A stretch of 47,425 nt of DNA from CAYTLW01 sp964438735. Lineage in GTDB: Bacteria > Myxococcota_A > UBA9042. Positions 8,170-15,937 of this stretch are shown here, one piece after another. The notes under the pieces were generated by a model. It was not told where the DNA came from. It did not search any database and saw nothing but the letters and a program-made list of their open reading frames with translations. The stretch lies in contig CAYTLW010000054.1 in the NCBI GenBank assembly GCA_964438735.1, positions 1 to 47,425 of the forward strand. The letters are read 5' to 3'. How positions within the stretch are numbered: the stretch's first letter is position 1; each line of letters starts with the position of its first letter. The position numbers and the translations under genes were made by a program.

Positions 8170-8904
8170 CTAGAAAGAGACGCCCAGGCCAGCAACCAAC
8201 CCGGCCTCGACGCGGTACTCAGGGATCCAGCCGCCGCCGCCCTGCAGCATCTTGATCTCACGCCCGCTCAGCACCGCCTGGGCGAACAGGTGGCTGCGCA
8301 CGTCCAGAATCTCGAACGCCGCCTCGCCGCCGAGCACCGCCACGGGCTGATTGCGGGTCCATTCGTAGGTCATGGCCCGCTTGTGGACGACCCCCGCCTT
8401 GGCGAAGAGCAGGGTGCGCAGGGGCCGGATGTGCACCGAAGCGGCCAGCATGCCCAGGACCGAGCCGTAGGCGCCCGACTCGAGCATGTCCTGCATCGCG
8501 CCGTCCAACTCCAGTCCCAGTTGAACGAGATTGCCCTCGCTACGGAGGAGTTGGAACTTCAGCGTACCCGCCCAGGTGGCCACCTGGGTGTTGAAGCAAC
8601 CGGCGCCGCTACCGCAGATGACCTGCGGGTTACGCGAATACGACAGCCGCAGTCCAGCTTGCAGCCGCTCCAGGAAGCCGTAGTCGAAGCGCAACGAGCT
8701 GCCGACCAGGCCGTGGTGGTGAATCTGCGGCGCCGTGCCGTAGTCGAACGAGACCCGCGCCGAGAGCGCGCCCTGGCCCATGGTCGCGGCGTCCTGGGTG
8801 AACACCGGGCGATCCTGGGCGGCGGCGTTGCCCCCAGACAGGCAGAACAAGAGCAGGGCAGCGGCGAGGGTGGTCAGCGGGCGCGGGTGGCTGTGGCGGG
8901 TCAT
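8170..8904 (-). CDS. probable outer membrane beta-barrel protein
   Basis: 244 residues from the Met at 8904. A classical signal peptide (hydrophobic LTTLAAALLLFCLSG then NAAAQ) is followed by alternating hydrophobic/polar strands rich in Tyr, Phe and Gly (ARVSFDYGT, LRFDYGFLERLQAGLRLSYS, LFAKAGVV) and ends in GLVAGLGVSF; a C-terminal Phe is typical of BAM substrates. About 8-10 strands are likely. No specific family is recognised. It is upstream of and on the same strand as the Cys-rich lipoprotein, with a 124-bp gap. The internal pair of Cys residues (VICGSGAGCF) could form a loop disulfide. Confidence 0.65.
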   Translation of the reverse strand: MTRHSHPRPLTTLAAALLLFCLSGGNAAAQDRPVFTQDAATMGQGALSARVSFDYGTAPQIHHHGLVGSSLRFDYGFLERLQAGLRLSYSRNPQVICGSGAGCFNTQVATWAGTLKFQLLRSEGNLVQLGLELDGAMQDMLESGAYGSVLGMLAASVHIRPLRTLLFAKAGVVHKRAMTYEWTRNQPVAVLGGEAAFEILDVRSHLFAQAVLSGREIKMLQGGGGWIPEYRVEAGLVAGLGVSF

Positions 8905-9213
8905 GGAGGGCTCCATTGCGACGCCGGGTCGGCGTGACGGTCAGGGGTAGGAGCAAGAGCGATGCCAACTGGATTTGCAGCGATGTTCAGCTTTGATATC
9001 GGGGAGCAGTGGCTCGGGCCCGGAGGCGCTGGCAGGGTGGAGTGTTGAATAAACAACCACCACGACGTTGAGAAAACGCACGGTCACGGGCGGCCGGGGA
9101 CGCACCAGCCCTCGCTCCTACCGTCGCCCTGCGGCGGATGTTTGTCATCTCGGCGCGCTGCCTCTAGCTTCTGGCACCGGCCCCACCGCCCGCGGGGCCC
9201 CGGAGGAACGCCC
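8905..9213. other. divergent intergenic region
   Basis: 309 bp between the OMP gene (-) and tesB (+). It holds a good promoter for tesB at 9142-9170, a weak possible -10 for the OMP gene (TACCCC on the minus strand near 8944-8949) and a small A-rich patch around 9046-9060. No ORF, hairpin or repeat of note. Confidence 0.6.
9142..9170 (+). promoter_or_regulatory. probable sigma-70-type promoter of tesB
   Basis: TTGTCA (9142-9147), 17-bp spacer, TAGCTT (9165-9170), 44 bp upstream of the tesB start codon. Confidence 0.6.
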
Positions 9214-10095
9214 GTGCACACCGTCCTCGCAGACCTGCTCGAATTGCTGCGCCTGGAGCGCATCGAACAGAACCTCTTCCGCGGCCAGAGTCAGGACCTT
9301 GGCTGGGGTGCTGTCTTCGGCGGCCAGGTGCTCGGTCAGGCCCTCTCGGCGGCCGAACAGACCGTGCCCGCCGACCGCCCCGTGCACTCCCTGCACGGCT
9401 ACTTCCTGCGCAGCGGCGACGCCAGCAAACCCATCGTCTACACGGTCGACCCCATCCGCGACGGGCGCAGCTTCACCACCCGCCGGGTCGTGGCCATCCA
9501 GGCCGGCCGGCCCATCTTCAACATGGCGGCGTCGTTCCAGGTCGTGGAGGAGGGTTTCGAACACCAGGCGGAGATGCCGGATTGTAAGGGACCTGAGGAG
9601 CTGGAGTCCGAGGTCTCCATCGCCCGGCGTTTCGTCGATCGGATTCCAGAGAAACTGCGTGAGATGGCCACCTGCGACCGCCCCCTGGAGGTCCGTCACG
9701 TCACTCCCCACAACCCGCTCAAGCCGCGTCCGGGCCCGCCCGAGCGCTGCGTCTGGTACCGCGCCATCGACGCCCTGCCGGACGAGGGATCCATCCACAC
9801 CTGGCTGATGGCCTACGCCTCGGACTTCAACTTCCTGACCACCGCGCTCAATCCACACGGCGTGTCGTGGCTCCACCCCCGGATGCAGGTGGCCAGCCTG
9901 GACCACGCCATGTGGTTCCATCGCCCGTTTCGCATGGACGAGTGGTTGCTGCACGTCATCGACAGCCCGTCGGCTATGGGCGCGCGCGGTCTGGCGCGCG
10001 GTCAGTTCTTTACCCGGGACGGCACGTTGGTCGCCTCGACGGTGCAAGAGGGCTTGATTCGACGCTGGCCGGAGCCGGAGGCGTCGGATACCTGA
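9214..10095 (+). CDS. tesB: acyl-CoA thioesterase II
   Basis: 293 residues from GTG 9214, with GGAGGA at 9202-9207. The double-hotdog TesB pattern is complete: RIEQNLFRGQSQDLGWGAVF then GGQVLGQALSAA, VHSLHGYFLR, DPIRDGRSFTTRRVVA, IFNMAASFQ in the first half; WLMAYASDFNFL (catalytic Asp), SLDHAMWFHRPFRMDEWLL and ARGQFFTRDGTLVASTVQEG in the second. It hydrolyses medium- to long-chain acyl-CoA to free fatty acid and CoA in the cytoplasm. It stands alone as a transcription unit with its own promoter and is convergent with the XRE operon, 21 bp apart. Length matches E. coli TesB (286 aa). Confidence 0.95.
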   Translation: MHTVLADLLELLRLERIEQNLFRGQSQDLGWGAVFGGQVLGQALSAAEQTVPADRPVHSLHGYFLRSGDASKPIVYTVDPIRDGRSFTTRRVVAIQAGRPIFNMAASFQVVEEGFEHQAEMPDCKGPEELESEVSIARRFVDRIPEKLREMATCDRPLEVRHVTPHNPLKPRPGPPERCVWYRAIDALPDEGSIHTWLMAYASDFNFLTTALNPHGVSWLHPRMQVASLDHAMWFHRPFRMDEWLLHVIDSPSAMGARGLARGQFFTRDGTLVASTVQEGLIRRWPEPEASDT

Positions 10096-10113
10096 TCCGT
10101 CGCCTCGCGGACC

Positions 10114-10141
10114 CGCCTACCACTGCCCGTCGCTGACCTCG
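10114..10141 (-). repeat. copy 1 of 28-bp direct repeat encoding the shared C-terminus
   Basis: 26 of 28 bases match 11183-11210. It covers the last seven codons (EVSDGQW), the TAG stop and the next bases of the partner gene. Confidence 0.9.
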
Positions 10142-11157
10142 TCCGGTGTCTTCGCGCTGAGCTTGACCACCTGCTCGGGCACGACGCTGTGGTTTTCGGG
10201 CAGCGCCACTTCGCCCTTGTCCTTGGCGAGTCCGACGATGCTCTCGACCTTGTCGAGCCAGTTGCCGCCCTCGATGGTCTTGGCGCCGCTCTCGTAGTCG
10301 AACCAGGGCAGCCCGGCGTTATTGTACTCGCGCGCGGTCGGCGGCGTGTGGGGCGGCGACTTGCCGGTGATGGCCCGCCAGACCATGGAGTTGCACAGGT
10401 GCACGTAGCAGCGGCTGGCTGCATCCGCGGCGTATTCCTCGACGCTGTAGGGGTCGTCGTAGATCTCCTGCTTCATGCGACCGCCCGCCGCCAGCCCCAT
10501 GTCCGGCGCCGCCGCCATGGGCGCGCAGGGCATCGCCATCTGCAAGTCCATGTCTTCGTGTGCGGAGGCATATCGCGTCCGCCGTTCCACCTTGGGGAAA
10601 CGACGCTCGAAAACCTCTCGGCGCATGGGAACGGCGATGATCTGCAAGCCGCCATGCTCGGCGCTGCCGGTGAGCTGCTCCTCAACCGTGTAGCCGCGGC
10701 CCATCTCCATGGCCACGAACTGCCGAATCAGGCCCTCGCCGGCGTAGAAGCCGTCCAGCCAGGGCTGCCTGGGTACCACCAGGTAGTCCTGTTTGCTGCC
10801 CAGCACGTCGGTCCAGGGTTCACCATCCACCGCGTTGATCTTGCCGGCGGCGACCTTGATGGCGAACGGCCACGCGGTCTCGTGGTCCTCGACGTAGTTG
10901 GCGTTGAAGTTCAGCCACAGCGCCTCGGTGGCATACATGGGCAACATCACGCCGCCGCGGGTGGACCAGGCGTCCGGCACCTGTTTGGCGTGGTCGTCCA
11001 CATGCTCCATGGAGAATCGGCCCAGGCCGGGCGGCAGGGGATAGTCCTTGCCGTCGTCGGGGATGCGGAGGGTGCGCTGGAACTCCACGTCGAGTCGGCA
11101 CTCTGGGTGGACCTCGGGGAAGGAGAAGACCAGCCTGTCGCGCTTCAATTCGATCAT
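10117..11157 (-). CDS. uncharacterised partner protein of XRE regulator, C-terminus EVSDGQW
   Basis: 346 residues, soluble, no signal peptide or membrane segment. The ATG at 11157 has a near-ideal AGGAGG six bases upstream. Blocks that look conserved: FQRTLRIPDDGKDYPLPPGL, GGVMLPMYATEALWLNF, FAIKVAAGKINAV, QDYLVVPRQPWLDGF, IRQFVAMEMGRGYTVEEQLT, EHGGLQIIAVPMR, GGRMKQEIYDDPY and LPWFDYESG. I recall such proteins as widespread hypotheticals but know no assigned function. No HExxH, Walker or DNA-binding motif is seen. It follows the XRE gene by 28 bp. Its last residues EVSDGQW match the XRE protein's EVRDGQW, and the DNA is 26/28 identical there, so the two C-termini are probably functionally linked. 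Confidence 0.8.
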   Translation of the reverse strand: MIELKRDRLVFSFPEVHPECRLDVEFQRTLRIPDDGKDYPLPPGLGRFSMEHVDDHAKQVPDAWSTRGGVMLPMYATEALWLNFNANYVEDHETAWPFAIKVAAGKINAVDGEPWTDVLGSKQDYLVVPRQPWLDGFYAGEGLIRQFVAMEMGRGYTVEEQLTGSAEHGGLQIIAVPMRREVFERRFPKVERRTRYASAHEDMDLQMAMPCAPMAAAPDMGLAAGGRMKQEIYDDPYSVEEYAADAASRCYVHLCNSMVWRAITGKSPPHTPPTAREYNNAGLPWFDYESGAKTIEGGNWLDKVESIVGLAKDKGEVALPENHSVVPEQVVKLSAKTPDEVSDGQW

Positions 11158-11182
11158 CACAACCTCCTGGCAGCCATCGCTG

Positions 11183-11210
11183 CGCCTACCACTGCCCGTC
11201 GCGCACCTCG
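11183..11210 (-). repeat. copy 2 of 28-bp direct repeat encoding the shared C-terminus
   Basis: 26 of 28 bases match 10114-10141. It covers the last seven codons (EVRDGQW), the stop and the following bases of the XRE regulator gene. Confidence 0.9.
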
Positions 11211-11542
11211 CGGACAACCCGCAAGACCGCATGGTCGGGCGCCTGGGCCAGCTGCCGCAGCAACCGACCGAACAACACGGGCCGCTTGACGATGACCGAC
11301 TGCAGCTCGGCCGAGACCCGCCCCGCGAGCGCCAGCAGCACGTCCTCGTCCTCGCCGAGCTCCCGCGCCAGGGCCACAATGGTCCCCTCGCCCGGCGGCG
11401 GCACGTCGCCCCGCTCCACCCGACTCAGGTAGCCGGGCTGCACGCCGACCCGACCCGCCACACGCCGCAGGGAATACTCCTTGTCGGCCTCGTGCCGCTC
11501 CAGGCGTCGTGCTCGGATGTAGGGTCCGAAGTGCTCGTTCAT
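11186..11542 (-). CDS. XRE-family helix-turn-helix regulator, C-terminus EVRDGQW
   Basis: 118 residues from ATG 11542; GTG 11557 in the same frame is an alternative. The N-terminal 70 residues form a Cro/C1-type HTH: FGPYIRARRLER, SLRRVAGRVGVQPGYLSRVE (helices 2-3), RGDVPPPGEGTIVALARELG. The remaining 45 residues (AGRVSAELQSVIVKRPVLFG then LLRQLAQAP) are helical and end DGQW. This architecture resembles XRE repressors found next to stress or toxin-antitoxin partners. There is no Shine-Dalgarno before the ATG; instead a palindrome occupies that place, so expression is probably autorepressed and perhaps leaderless. The downstream gene shares its C-terminal peptide. No ImmA/IrrE-type peptidase is nearby. 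Confidence 0.85.
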   Translation of the reverse strand: MNEHFGPYIRARRLERHEADKEYSLRRVAGRVGVQPGYLSRVERGDVPPPGEGTIVALARELGEDEDVLLALAGRVSAELQSVIVKRPVLFGRLLRQLAQAPDHAVLRVVREVRDGQW

Positions 11543-11577
11543 GTGTTTAGTGTTCACTAATCAATAAACACTGTCAA
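11543..11577 (-). promoter_or_regulatory. XRE operon promoter with nested palindromic operator
   Basis: On the minus strand, TTGACA (11572-11577) is a perfect -35. A 17-bp spacer leads to AACACT as the likely -10. The palindrome TTAGTG-TT-CACTAA (11547-11560) covers that -10, and an outer 7-bp inverted repeat GTGTTTA/TAAACAC (11543-11549 and 11565-11571) encloses it. The start codon is only 5 bp from the inner palindrome. This is the layout of an autoregulated XRE operator. Confidence 0.7.
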
Positions 11578-11597
11578 GGCGGCGCACGCCTGCGTTT

Positions 11598-11647
11598 GTC
11601 CGCGAAGGCGGACATCTCGTCCTGGAGCGAGCGGCTTCAGCCGCTCG
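11598..11647. terminator. two tandem GC hairpins between DUF434 and XRE genes
   Basis: Hairpin 1: GTCCGC-GAAG-GCGGAC (11598-11613), 6-bp stem with tetraloop. Hairpin 2: a perfect 9-bp stem at 11628-11636/11639-11647 with a 2-nt gap. They lie just after the DUF434 stop and before the XRE promoter, so they may terminate or insulate. There is no U-tract, so intrinsic termination is uncertain. Confidence 0.45.
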
Positions 11648-11675
11648 GGGACATCCTCTGTATCGCTCGCCGCAC

Positions 11676-12392
11676 TCAAGCCCCAGACAGATCCACCATC
11701 CAAGGCGCCAGCCCAGGCGCCTGCAGCACCGCCGAGACCAGGTCGAACCACGGGCCGCAACCATCCAGGATCCGCCGATCGGCGCTCGCCACGACGGCCT
11801 CGTTCTGCAGCAACACCACGTCCGGATCGGCCACCGTCTCCACCTGCCACGGCCGCCCTGTGCCCATCTCTCGCAGCCGCGCTGCCAGCCGACCGCTGTT
11901 GCTGACCGGCGCGTCCAGCAGCCAGCGCACCTGCGCGCAGTTCAGGGTGTCCAGGGTCGCCGTCACCAGCTCGAGGGCCCGCCCGGTCGAGCCGATGATC
12001 CGATAGCTGCCATGCACCGCCGCCAGGTCGCGCACGCAGCCGTCCAGTCCGCGCAGGAGCACGGCGCCGTCCAGGGCCGATTCGAGGCTGACGATGACGT
12101 TGAAGCCATCGATCCAGAGCGACCGCTGCGACAGGTCATCGGCCGGAACGCGCCGCCTCACCCGTTGACCCAGGCGGGTCTGGCCCGCCGCGCAGCGCGA
12201 CACCGCGATCCGCTGCCGACTTCGCAGCGCGTGCCGATTGCCCACCAGCTCCAGCGCGCCCGCCTCGGGATAGCCGCGCTCCAGCAGCCAGGACAGCTCC
12301 GAGGTGGCCCGCGCCAGCGTCTCCCGGGCACCGGGTCCGAAAAGCTCGGCGTCTGCCGGGTGGGGGCCTCTGGTGGTCCGCTTGTCAGGCAT
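11676..12392 (-). CDS. DUF434 (plus DUF5616-like) domain protein
   Basis: 238 residues. The N-terminal part has the DUF434 pattern LLERGYPEAGALELVGNRH then LRSRQRIAVSRC. The second half has the associated block LWIDGFNVIVSLESALDGAV, LRGLDGCVRDLAAVHGSYR and a pair of Asp-centred motifs (VADPDVVLLQNE, ASADRRILD) resembling a nuclease/PIN-like or Toprim-like fold. Function is unknown; a nucleic-acid role is inference only. The ATG at 12392 lies 7 bp after the CotH stop on the same strand, so the two are probably co-transcribed, though their products look unrelated. Two hairpins follow the gene. Confidence 0.75.
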   Translation of the reverse strand: MPDKRTTRGPHPADAELFGPGARETLARATSELSWLLERGYPEAGALELVGNRHALRSRQRIAVSRCAAGQTRLGQRVRRRVPADDLSQRSLWIDGFNVIVSLESALDGAVLLRGLDGCVRDLAAVHGSYRIIGSTGRALELVTATLDTLNCAQVRWLLDAPVSNSGRLAARLREMGTGRPWQVETVADPDVVLLQNEAVVASADRRILDGCGPWFDLVSAVLQAPGLAPWMVDLSGA

Positions 12393-12399
12393 GGAGTTG

Positions 12400-14298
12400 C
12401 TACTTCTTGTAGCAGGTGGACTTGCAGGTACTCGCGTCTGACCCTTTCTTACGGCACGCGTCGTAGCAGTCCTTCTGGGGATCGGACTTGCCGGTCGACT
12501 TGCCCCATGAGCAGTCAAAGCTGCCCTCGACGGCTTCGCCCGTGGTGGTGCTGGCCTTGTCCAGGGTGAGCGCGCACTTGGACATGTCGGCGACCGGGAC
12601 GACCTTGCCCGACTTGGAGTCGACAAAACCGACGAAGCCGCTCAGCACCTTGCCTTCTTCTGACCACTTCAACAGGGCGCCGTCCGTCATGGACTTCGCG
12701 TCGACCTGGAAGCCGGCGATCACGGTCGCGTCCCCCTTCTTGCCGGCGTCGAAGCTGCCTCTGATCAGGATCTCGTAGCGTGTCTTGTCCTTGTCGTCGG
12801 GACCGGCGGCGCTGCTCACGCCGGTGATCTTCAGCGCCACGCCGTCCTGTTTCATGGCCATGGTGCCACTGCCCGACGTGGCGGGATCGGTGCCCGCGCT
12901 GCCGGCGGTGGTCTTGAACGTGCCGCTGCCCTCGAAGGACATCGACTTGCCTCCGCCGCCGCCCGAGCAATTGCGCTGGCTCAGCTTCTGCTTCCACGGC
13001 GGCGGGTTGTCGATGACCGACTTCACGAGCGCGCGCCGGCCTGCCACGAAGCTCTGCACGTTCGCCACAGCGTCGATAAATGGGGTGCTGTCAGGATATC
13101 CGCCACCGCCCTTGCCGCCTTTGCCCAGGTCGGGCCCTTCGGCCACAGACTTGGCGATGAGCGACTCCATGCGATCGATCTCGGCCTTCAGCACGGCCTC
13201 ATCCCAGACGTCAGCGAGCAGGTTCTTGAGCACATCGAAGAACTTCTTCTGGCCCTCTGGCAGCAGGTAGAGACGTCTGGCCAGCACGGGCCGGGCGCCG
13301 ACGCTGAAGGCGCCCCCAGTGCCCCCCTTGTCGTAGAAGGTCGCGTCAGCCCCCCAGAGGATGAAGTGCATCCTGCCGTCGGGCGCCGGGTCGTTGTACA
13401 AGAAGTAGTTGTTGCCCTTGGTGAAGTAGCTGTCGGCGTTGCCCATGAGCTGGTTCAACGCCCAGAACGTATAGAACCCCTGCATATCGAGCAGCGGCGA
13501 GAGCTTGCCGAGCAGGTCGGCATCCGGTGCTTTCAGGGCTTCGGTGAGCGCCTTGATTGGTCCCAACGCAGGGTCCGTCGCGTCGGTCTTGGCCTCGAAG
13601 GTGATCATCCAATCGTCGCGGAAATCGGCCACCGTACCCTCGTACAGGTCGCCATCGGCGTCATCGAAGAAGCGGCTGATCATGCGCTTCTTGATGCTCT
13701 CCACATTGCTGTACACGCCCAGGAACTCGCCGTTGACGGTGACCCGGGCGAAGTTGCAGCGTGAGGCCACGAGCCCGGCCTTGCGGGCCAGGTCGTAGGC
13801 CAGGCATTGCACCAGCTGCGAGGCGTCTTGCAGGTTGTTGTTCAGCGTCAGGCGGGTGATGCCGTAGAGCTCCTGCCCCTCCACGAACTTGTCGAAGCGA
13901 ATCTTGAGCGACGGCTTGATGCTGTTGACCGAGCCGATGAAGCCCTTCTTGCGGATGCCCGCCTTGTTCACCGTCTGGCCGTCGACGGTGACCTTGGTCG
14001 CCTCCTTCCAGGTGTACGTATTGACGAAGGGGCCGGTCGGGCAGCTGAGGTCATTGCCGGCGAACGATCGCTTGTCGTTGCGCACGAACTTCCAGTCGTC
14101 CTCGGACATCTCGATGTCGACGGTCACCAGGGTGTTGGCGTCGTAGAGCGCCTCGCTTGGATCGACCGCTGCAACGGTGTCAGAGGTCTTGTCAGCGCCG
14201 TCATCGGCGCTGTCATTGGCGCAGCCGAGCTGCACCAGGGTCATCAGCAGGGCCAAGAACCCGGCCGCGGTGCGACGGTCGAGGATTGTTGCGTACAT
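12400..14298 (-). CDS. CotH-family lipoprotein with Cys-rich C-terminus
   Basis: 632 residues. The N-terminus MYATILDRRTAAGFLALLMT runs to the lipobox LVQLGC and an acidic linker. A CotH domain spans about residues 55-420, recognisable by VTVDIEMSEDDWKFVRND, AGIRKKGFIGSV, PSLKIRFDKF, RLTLNNNLQDASQL, NGEFLGVYSNVESIKKRM, LYEGTVADF, QLMGNADSYF and HFILWGADATF. CotH proteins are atypical protein kinases in Bacillus spores; homologues in Gram-negatives are exported and their targets unknown. A Gly-rich spacer leads to a separate beta domain (about 455-600) and a short Cys cluster CYDACRKKG...CKSTCYKK. Export of an ATP-dependent kinase fold outside the cell would be odd, so a structural or adhesive role is possible. 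Confidence 0.85.
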   Translation of the reverse strand: MYATILDRRTAAGFLALLMTLVQLGCANDSADDGADKTSDTVAAVDPSEALYDANTLVTVDIEMSEDDWKFVRNDKRSFAGNDLSCPTGPFVNTYTWKEATKVTVDGQTVNKAGIRKKGFIGSVNSIKPSLKIRFDKFVEGQELYGITRLTLNNNLQDASQLVQCLAYDLARKAGLVASRCNFARVTVNGEFLGVYSNVESIKKRMISRFFDDADGDLYEGTVADFRDDWMITFEAKTDATDPALGPIKALTEALKAPDADLLGKLSPLLDMQGFYTFWALNQLMGNADSYFTKGNNYFLYNDPAPDGRMHFILWGADATFYDKGGTGGAFSVGARPVLARRLYLLPEGQKKFFDVLKNLLADVWDEAVLKAEIDRMESLIAKSVAEGPDLGKGGKGGGGYPDSTPFIDAVANVQSFVAGRRALVKSVIDNPPPWKQKLSQRNCSGGGGGKSMSFEGSGTFKTTAGSAGTDPATSGSGTMAMKQDGVALKITGVSSAAGPDDKDKTRYEILIRGSFDAGKKGDATVIAGFQVDAKSMTDGALLKWSEEGKVLSGFVGFVDSKSGKVVPVADMSKCALTLDKASTTTGEAVEGSFDCSWGKSTGKSDPQKDCYDACRKKGSDASTCKSTCYKK

Positions 14299-14410
14299 CT
14301 GGCATCCTGTTGTCTGGTCGCTCTACCGGCAGTGTGCGTCGTCGCCGCCATCGTGCTCGAAGGCGGCGGGGGGACGCAAATCCCGGGTCCGGGAGGGCAC
14401 GCTCGCCGAT

Positions 14411-15517
14411 TCAGGCGTCGTCGCGCTTCTTGTTGGGCTTGAGGAAGTGCAGCTCTTTGTGCGAATCGCCGCTGAGGATCTTGTTCGTGCCGGCGGAAAG
14501 CACGATGCGCTTGTCCTGTTCCTTGGCCCGGTCGGTGCTGGCGCCGATGAAGGTGAACTCCACCACCGTGTTGCCGTCCTCGTCCTTGCTGACGATAGGC
14601 ATGGAGCCGAGCACGCCGCTGTGGCTCTCATTGCCCCCGGTGCCAGACGTGAGCGTGGTGACGCAACCGGCAAACGCTGCCTCTGGCGACAGCTCGCTGA
14701 ACGTGTCGCGGTCCAGGTGCATGGCGCCGGCGGTCGTGTAGTGGTCGTTGGGCCGCATGGAGGTCTCGTAGCCGCCGCGATACACCGTCTCGTTGGCAAA
14801 GAGATTGCACTTCCAGAAGTTACTGGCCCAGATCACCTTGTACACCTGGGTGCCGCCCGCGTCGGTCATGCGCCGCTTGGAGGCGCCGGCCAGTTCGGGA
14901 TTGGTCGCGAAGAAGGCGCCGTCCACGCCACTTGTGCCATAGCTCTCGCCGCTCTTGCCGCTGGCCGCCTCGCGGGCGCCGGTCATCAACTCCAGGCCAC
15001 CGGCGGCGGAGACCTCGGCGAAGAGCGCGGCCCCCTTGACGTCGTCGCCAGCCTGCTTGACGCAATCGGCGTACAGCTGCTCGGCGGGGCTTGGGATGTA
15101 GATGGTGGTGCCGGCGGCGATGTCCGTGAGCTCTTCGTTGGCCTGTTCCAGGCGCCAGGCGATGGTGCCGTGCTGCTCGGCGATGTTCCCCAAGGTCGCG
15201 CTGCGATTGTAGCCGACGTCCTCGGCGGTCACCGTGTAGTCCTCGCCGCGCGGCATATCGATGGTGGGCGCGGAGGTCGTTTCTTCTGCCGGCGCTGCAG
15301 CCGGCGCGGCAGGCGTGGCAGCCGGCCCGCTCGTCGCGTCAGCCGCAGGCGGGCGAACGGCGTTGCGGCCTTCCTCGTAATTCAACGTGCGCAGGTCGCC
15401 ACCACCGGGGGCCGTGGTCGGACTCGACGGTCCGGTCGTCGTGCCGGGGGCCGCAGGCGTCGCCGGCGTCGACCGCCGGTTGTTGCGACCAAACAGCCGC
15501 TCGAAGAAGTTGGGCAT
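14411..15517 (-). CDS. LysM protein with possible Cys/His hydrolase domain
   Basis: 368 residues, start ATG 15517. The N-terminus MPNFFERLFGRNNRR is short and basic with no signal peptide, then a Pro/Ala/Thr linker to residue 88. A LysM motif spans about 94-142 (YTVTAEDVGYNRSATLGNIA, AAGTTIYIPSP). The C-terminal domain contains WKCNLFANETVYRGG with Cys237, followed after about 55 residues by ESHSGVLGS and then FTFIGAS. That order (Cys in a helix start, His at a strand start) fits NlpC/P60 or CHAP-like peptidoglycan hydrolases, but I cannot confirm the family. Absence of a signal peptide suggests a cytoplasmic protein, or export by a specialised system. The upstream region holds a promoter and a dispersed repeat element. 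Confidence 0.65.
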   Translation of the reverse strand: MPNFFERLFGRNNRRSTPATPAAPGTTTGPSSPTTAPGGGDLRTLNYEEGRNAVRPPAADATSGPAATPAAPAAAPAEETTSAPTIDMPRGEDYTVTAEDVGYNRSATLGNIAEQHGTIAWRLEQANEELTDIAAGTTIYIPSPAEQLYADCVKQAGDDVKGAALFAEVSAAGGLELMTGAREAASGKSGESYGTSGVDGAFFATNPELAGASKRRMTDAGGTQVYKVIWASNFWKCNLFANETVYRGGYETSMRPNDHYTTAGAMHLDRDTFSELSPEAAFAGCVTTLTSGTGGNESHSGVLGSMPIVSKDEDGNTVVEFTFIGASTDRAKEQDKRIVLSAGTNKILSGDSHKELHFLKPNKKRDDA

Positions 15518-15561
15518 GCAGACCTCGACGCGGTGCGGCTCAGGTCGCCGCTCGCAGCCAC

Positions 15562-15590
15562 AGCATCGACGCTCTGTCCAGCGGACACAA
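15562..15590 (-). promoter_or_regulatory. probable promoter of the LysM gene
   Basis: Minus strand: TTGTGT (15585-15590), 17-bp spacer, GATGCT (15562-15567), 45 bp from the start codon at 15517. Confidence 0.5.
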
Positions 15591-15650
15591 TCTCGACGTG
15601 CAGGGGTCGCCGCGCCGCTGGGGACTGCAAGGACCGTCGAATCGCTCGAC

Positions 15651-15739
15651 GCGTCAGGAATTGACACTTGACACCTTTGGGCGCATTCGTGCCACTGAAG
15701 CCCCGCACCTAAAGGGGTCAGGTATTGACACTTGACACC
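15651..15739 (-). repeat. paired-repeat element, copy A
   Basis: Two 25-26-bp units (15651-15675 and 15714-15739) separated by 38 bp, read on the minus strand as GGTGTCAAGTGTCAATACC plus TGACCCC. Each unit is an imperfect inverted repeat (GGTGTCA against TGACCCC). The spacer is about 71% identical to that of copy B. Same 64-bp period as copy B, opposite orientation. Confidence 0.85.
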
Positions 15740-15937
15740 TTGTTGCCAATCCCCCTGACTTCGCACGGACTTCTATTGCCGGCGCATTTCTCACGCTGCC
15801 GGGCCCGCGCCCAACTCGCTGAAGTCGATGGGTTCGGGCAGCTGACATTCACCGCGGGCAGCGCCAACATGCGAGTCGAACTCAAGTTCGCCGGTCCCGG
15901 CTGAACTCGACCTCCCGCAGGCCACCCGGCCCCAACT

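Larger units (their letters stand above)
15518..15937. other. 420-bp intergenic region with promoter, repeat element and gene remnant
   Basis: It contains the promoter of the LysM gene (15562-15590, minus), repeat element A (15651-15739) and, at about 15821-15904 on the plus strand, a short frame ending FTAGSANMRVELKFAGPG and TGA that reads like the tail of a lost gene. The rest shows nothing. Confidence 0.5.
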
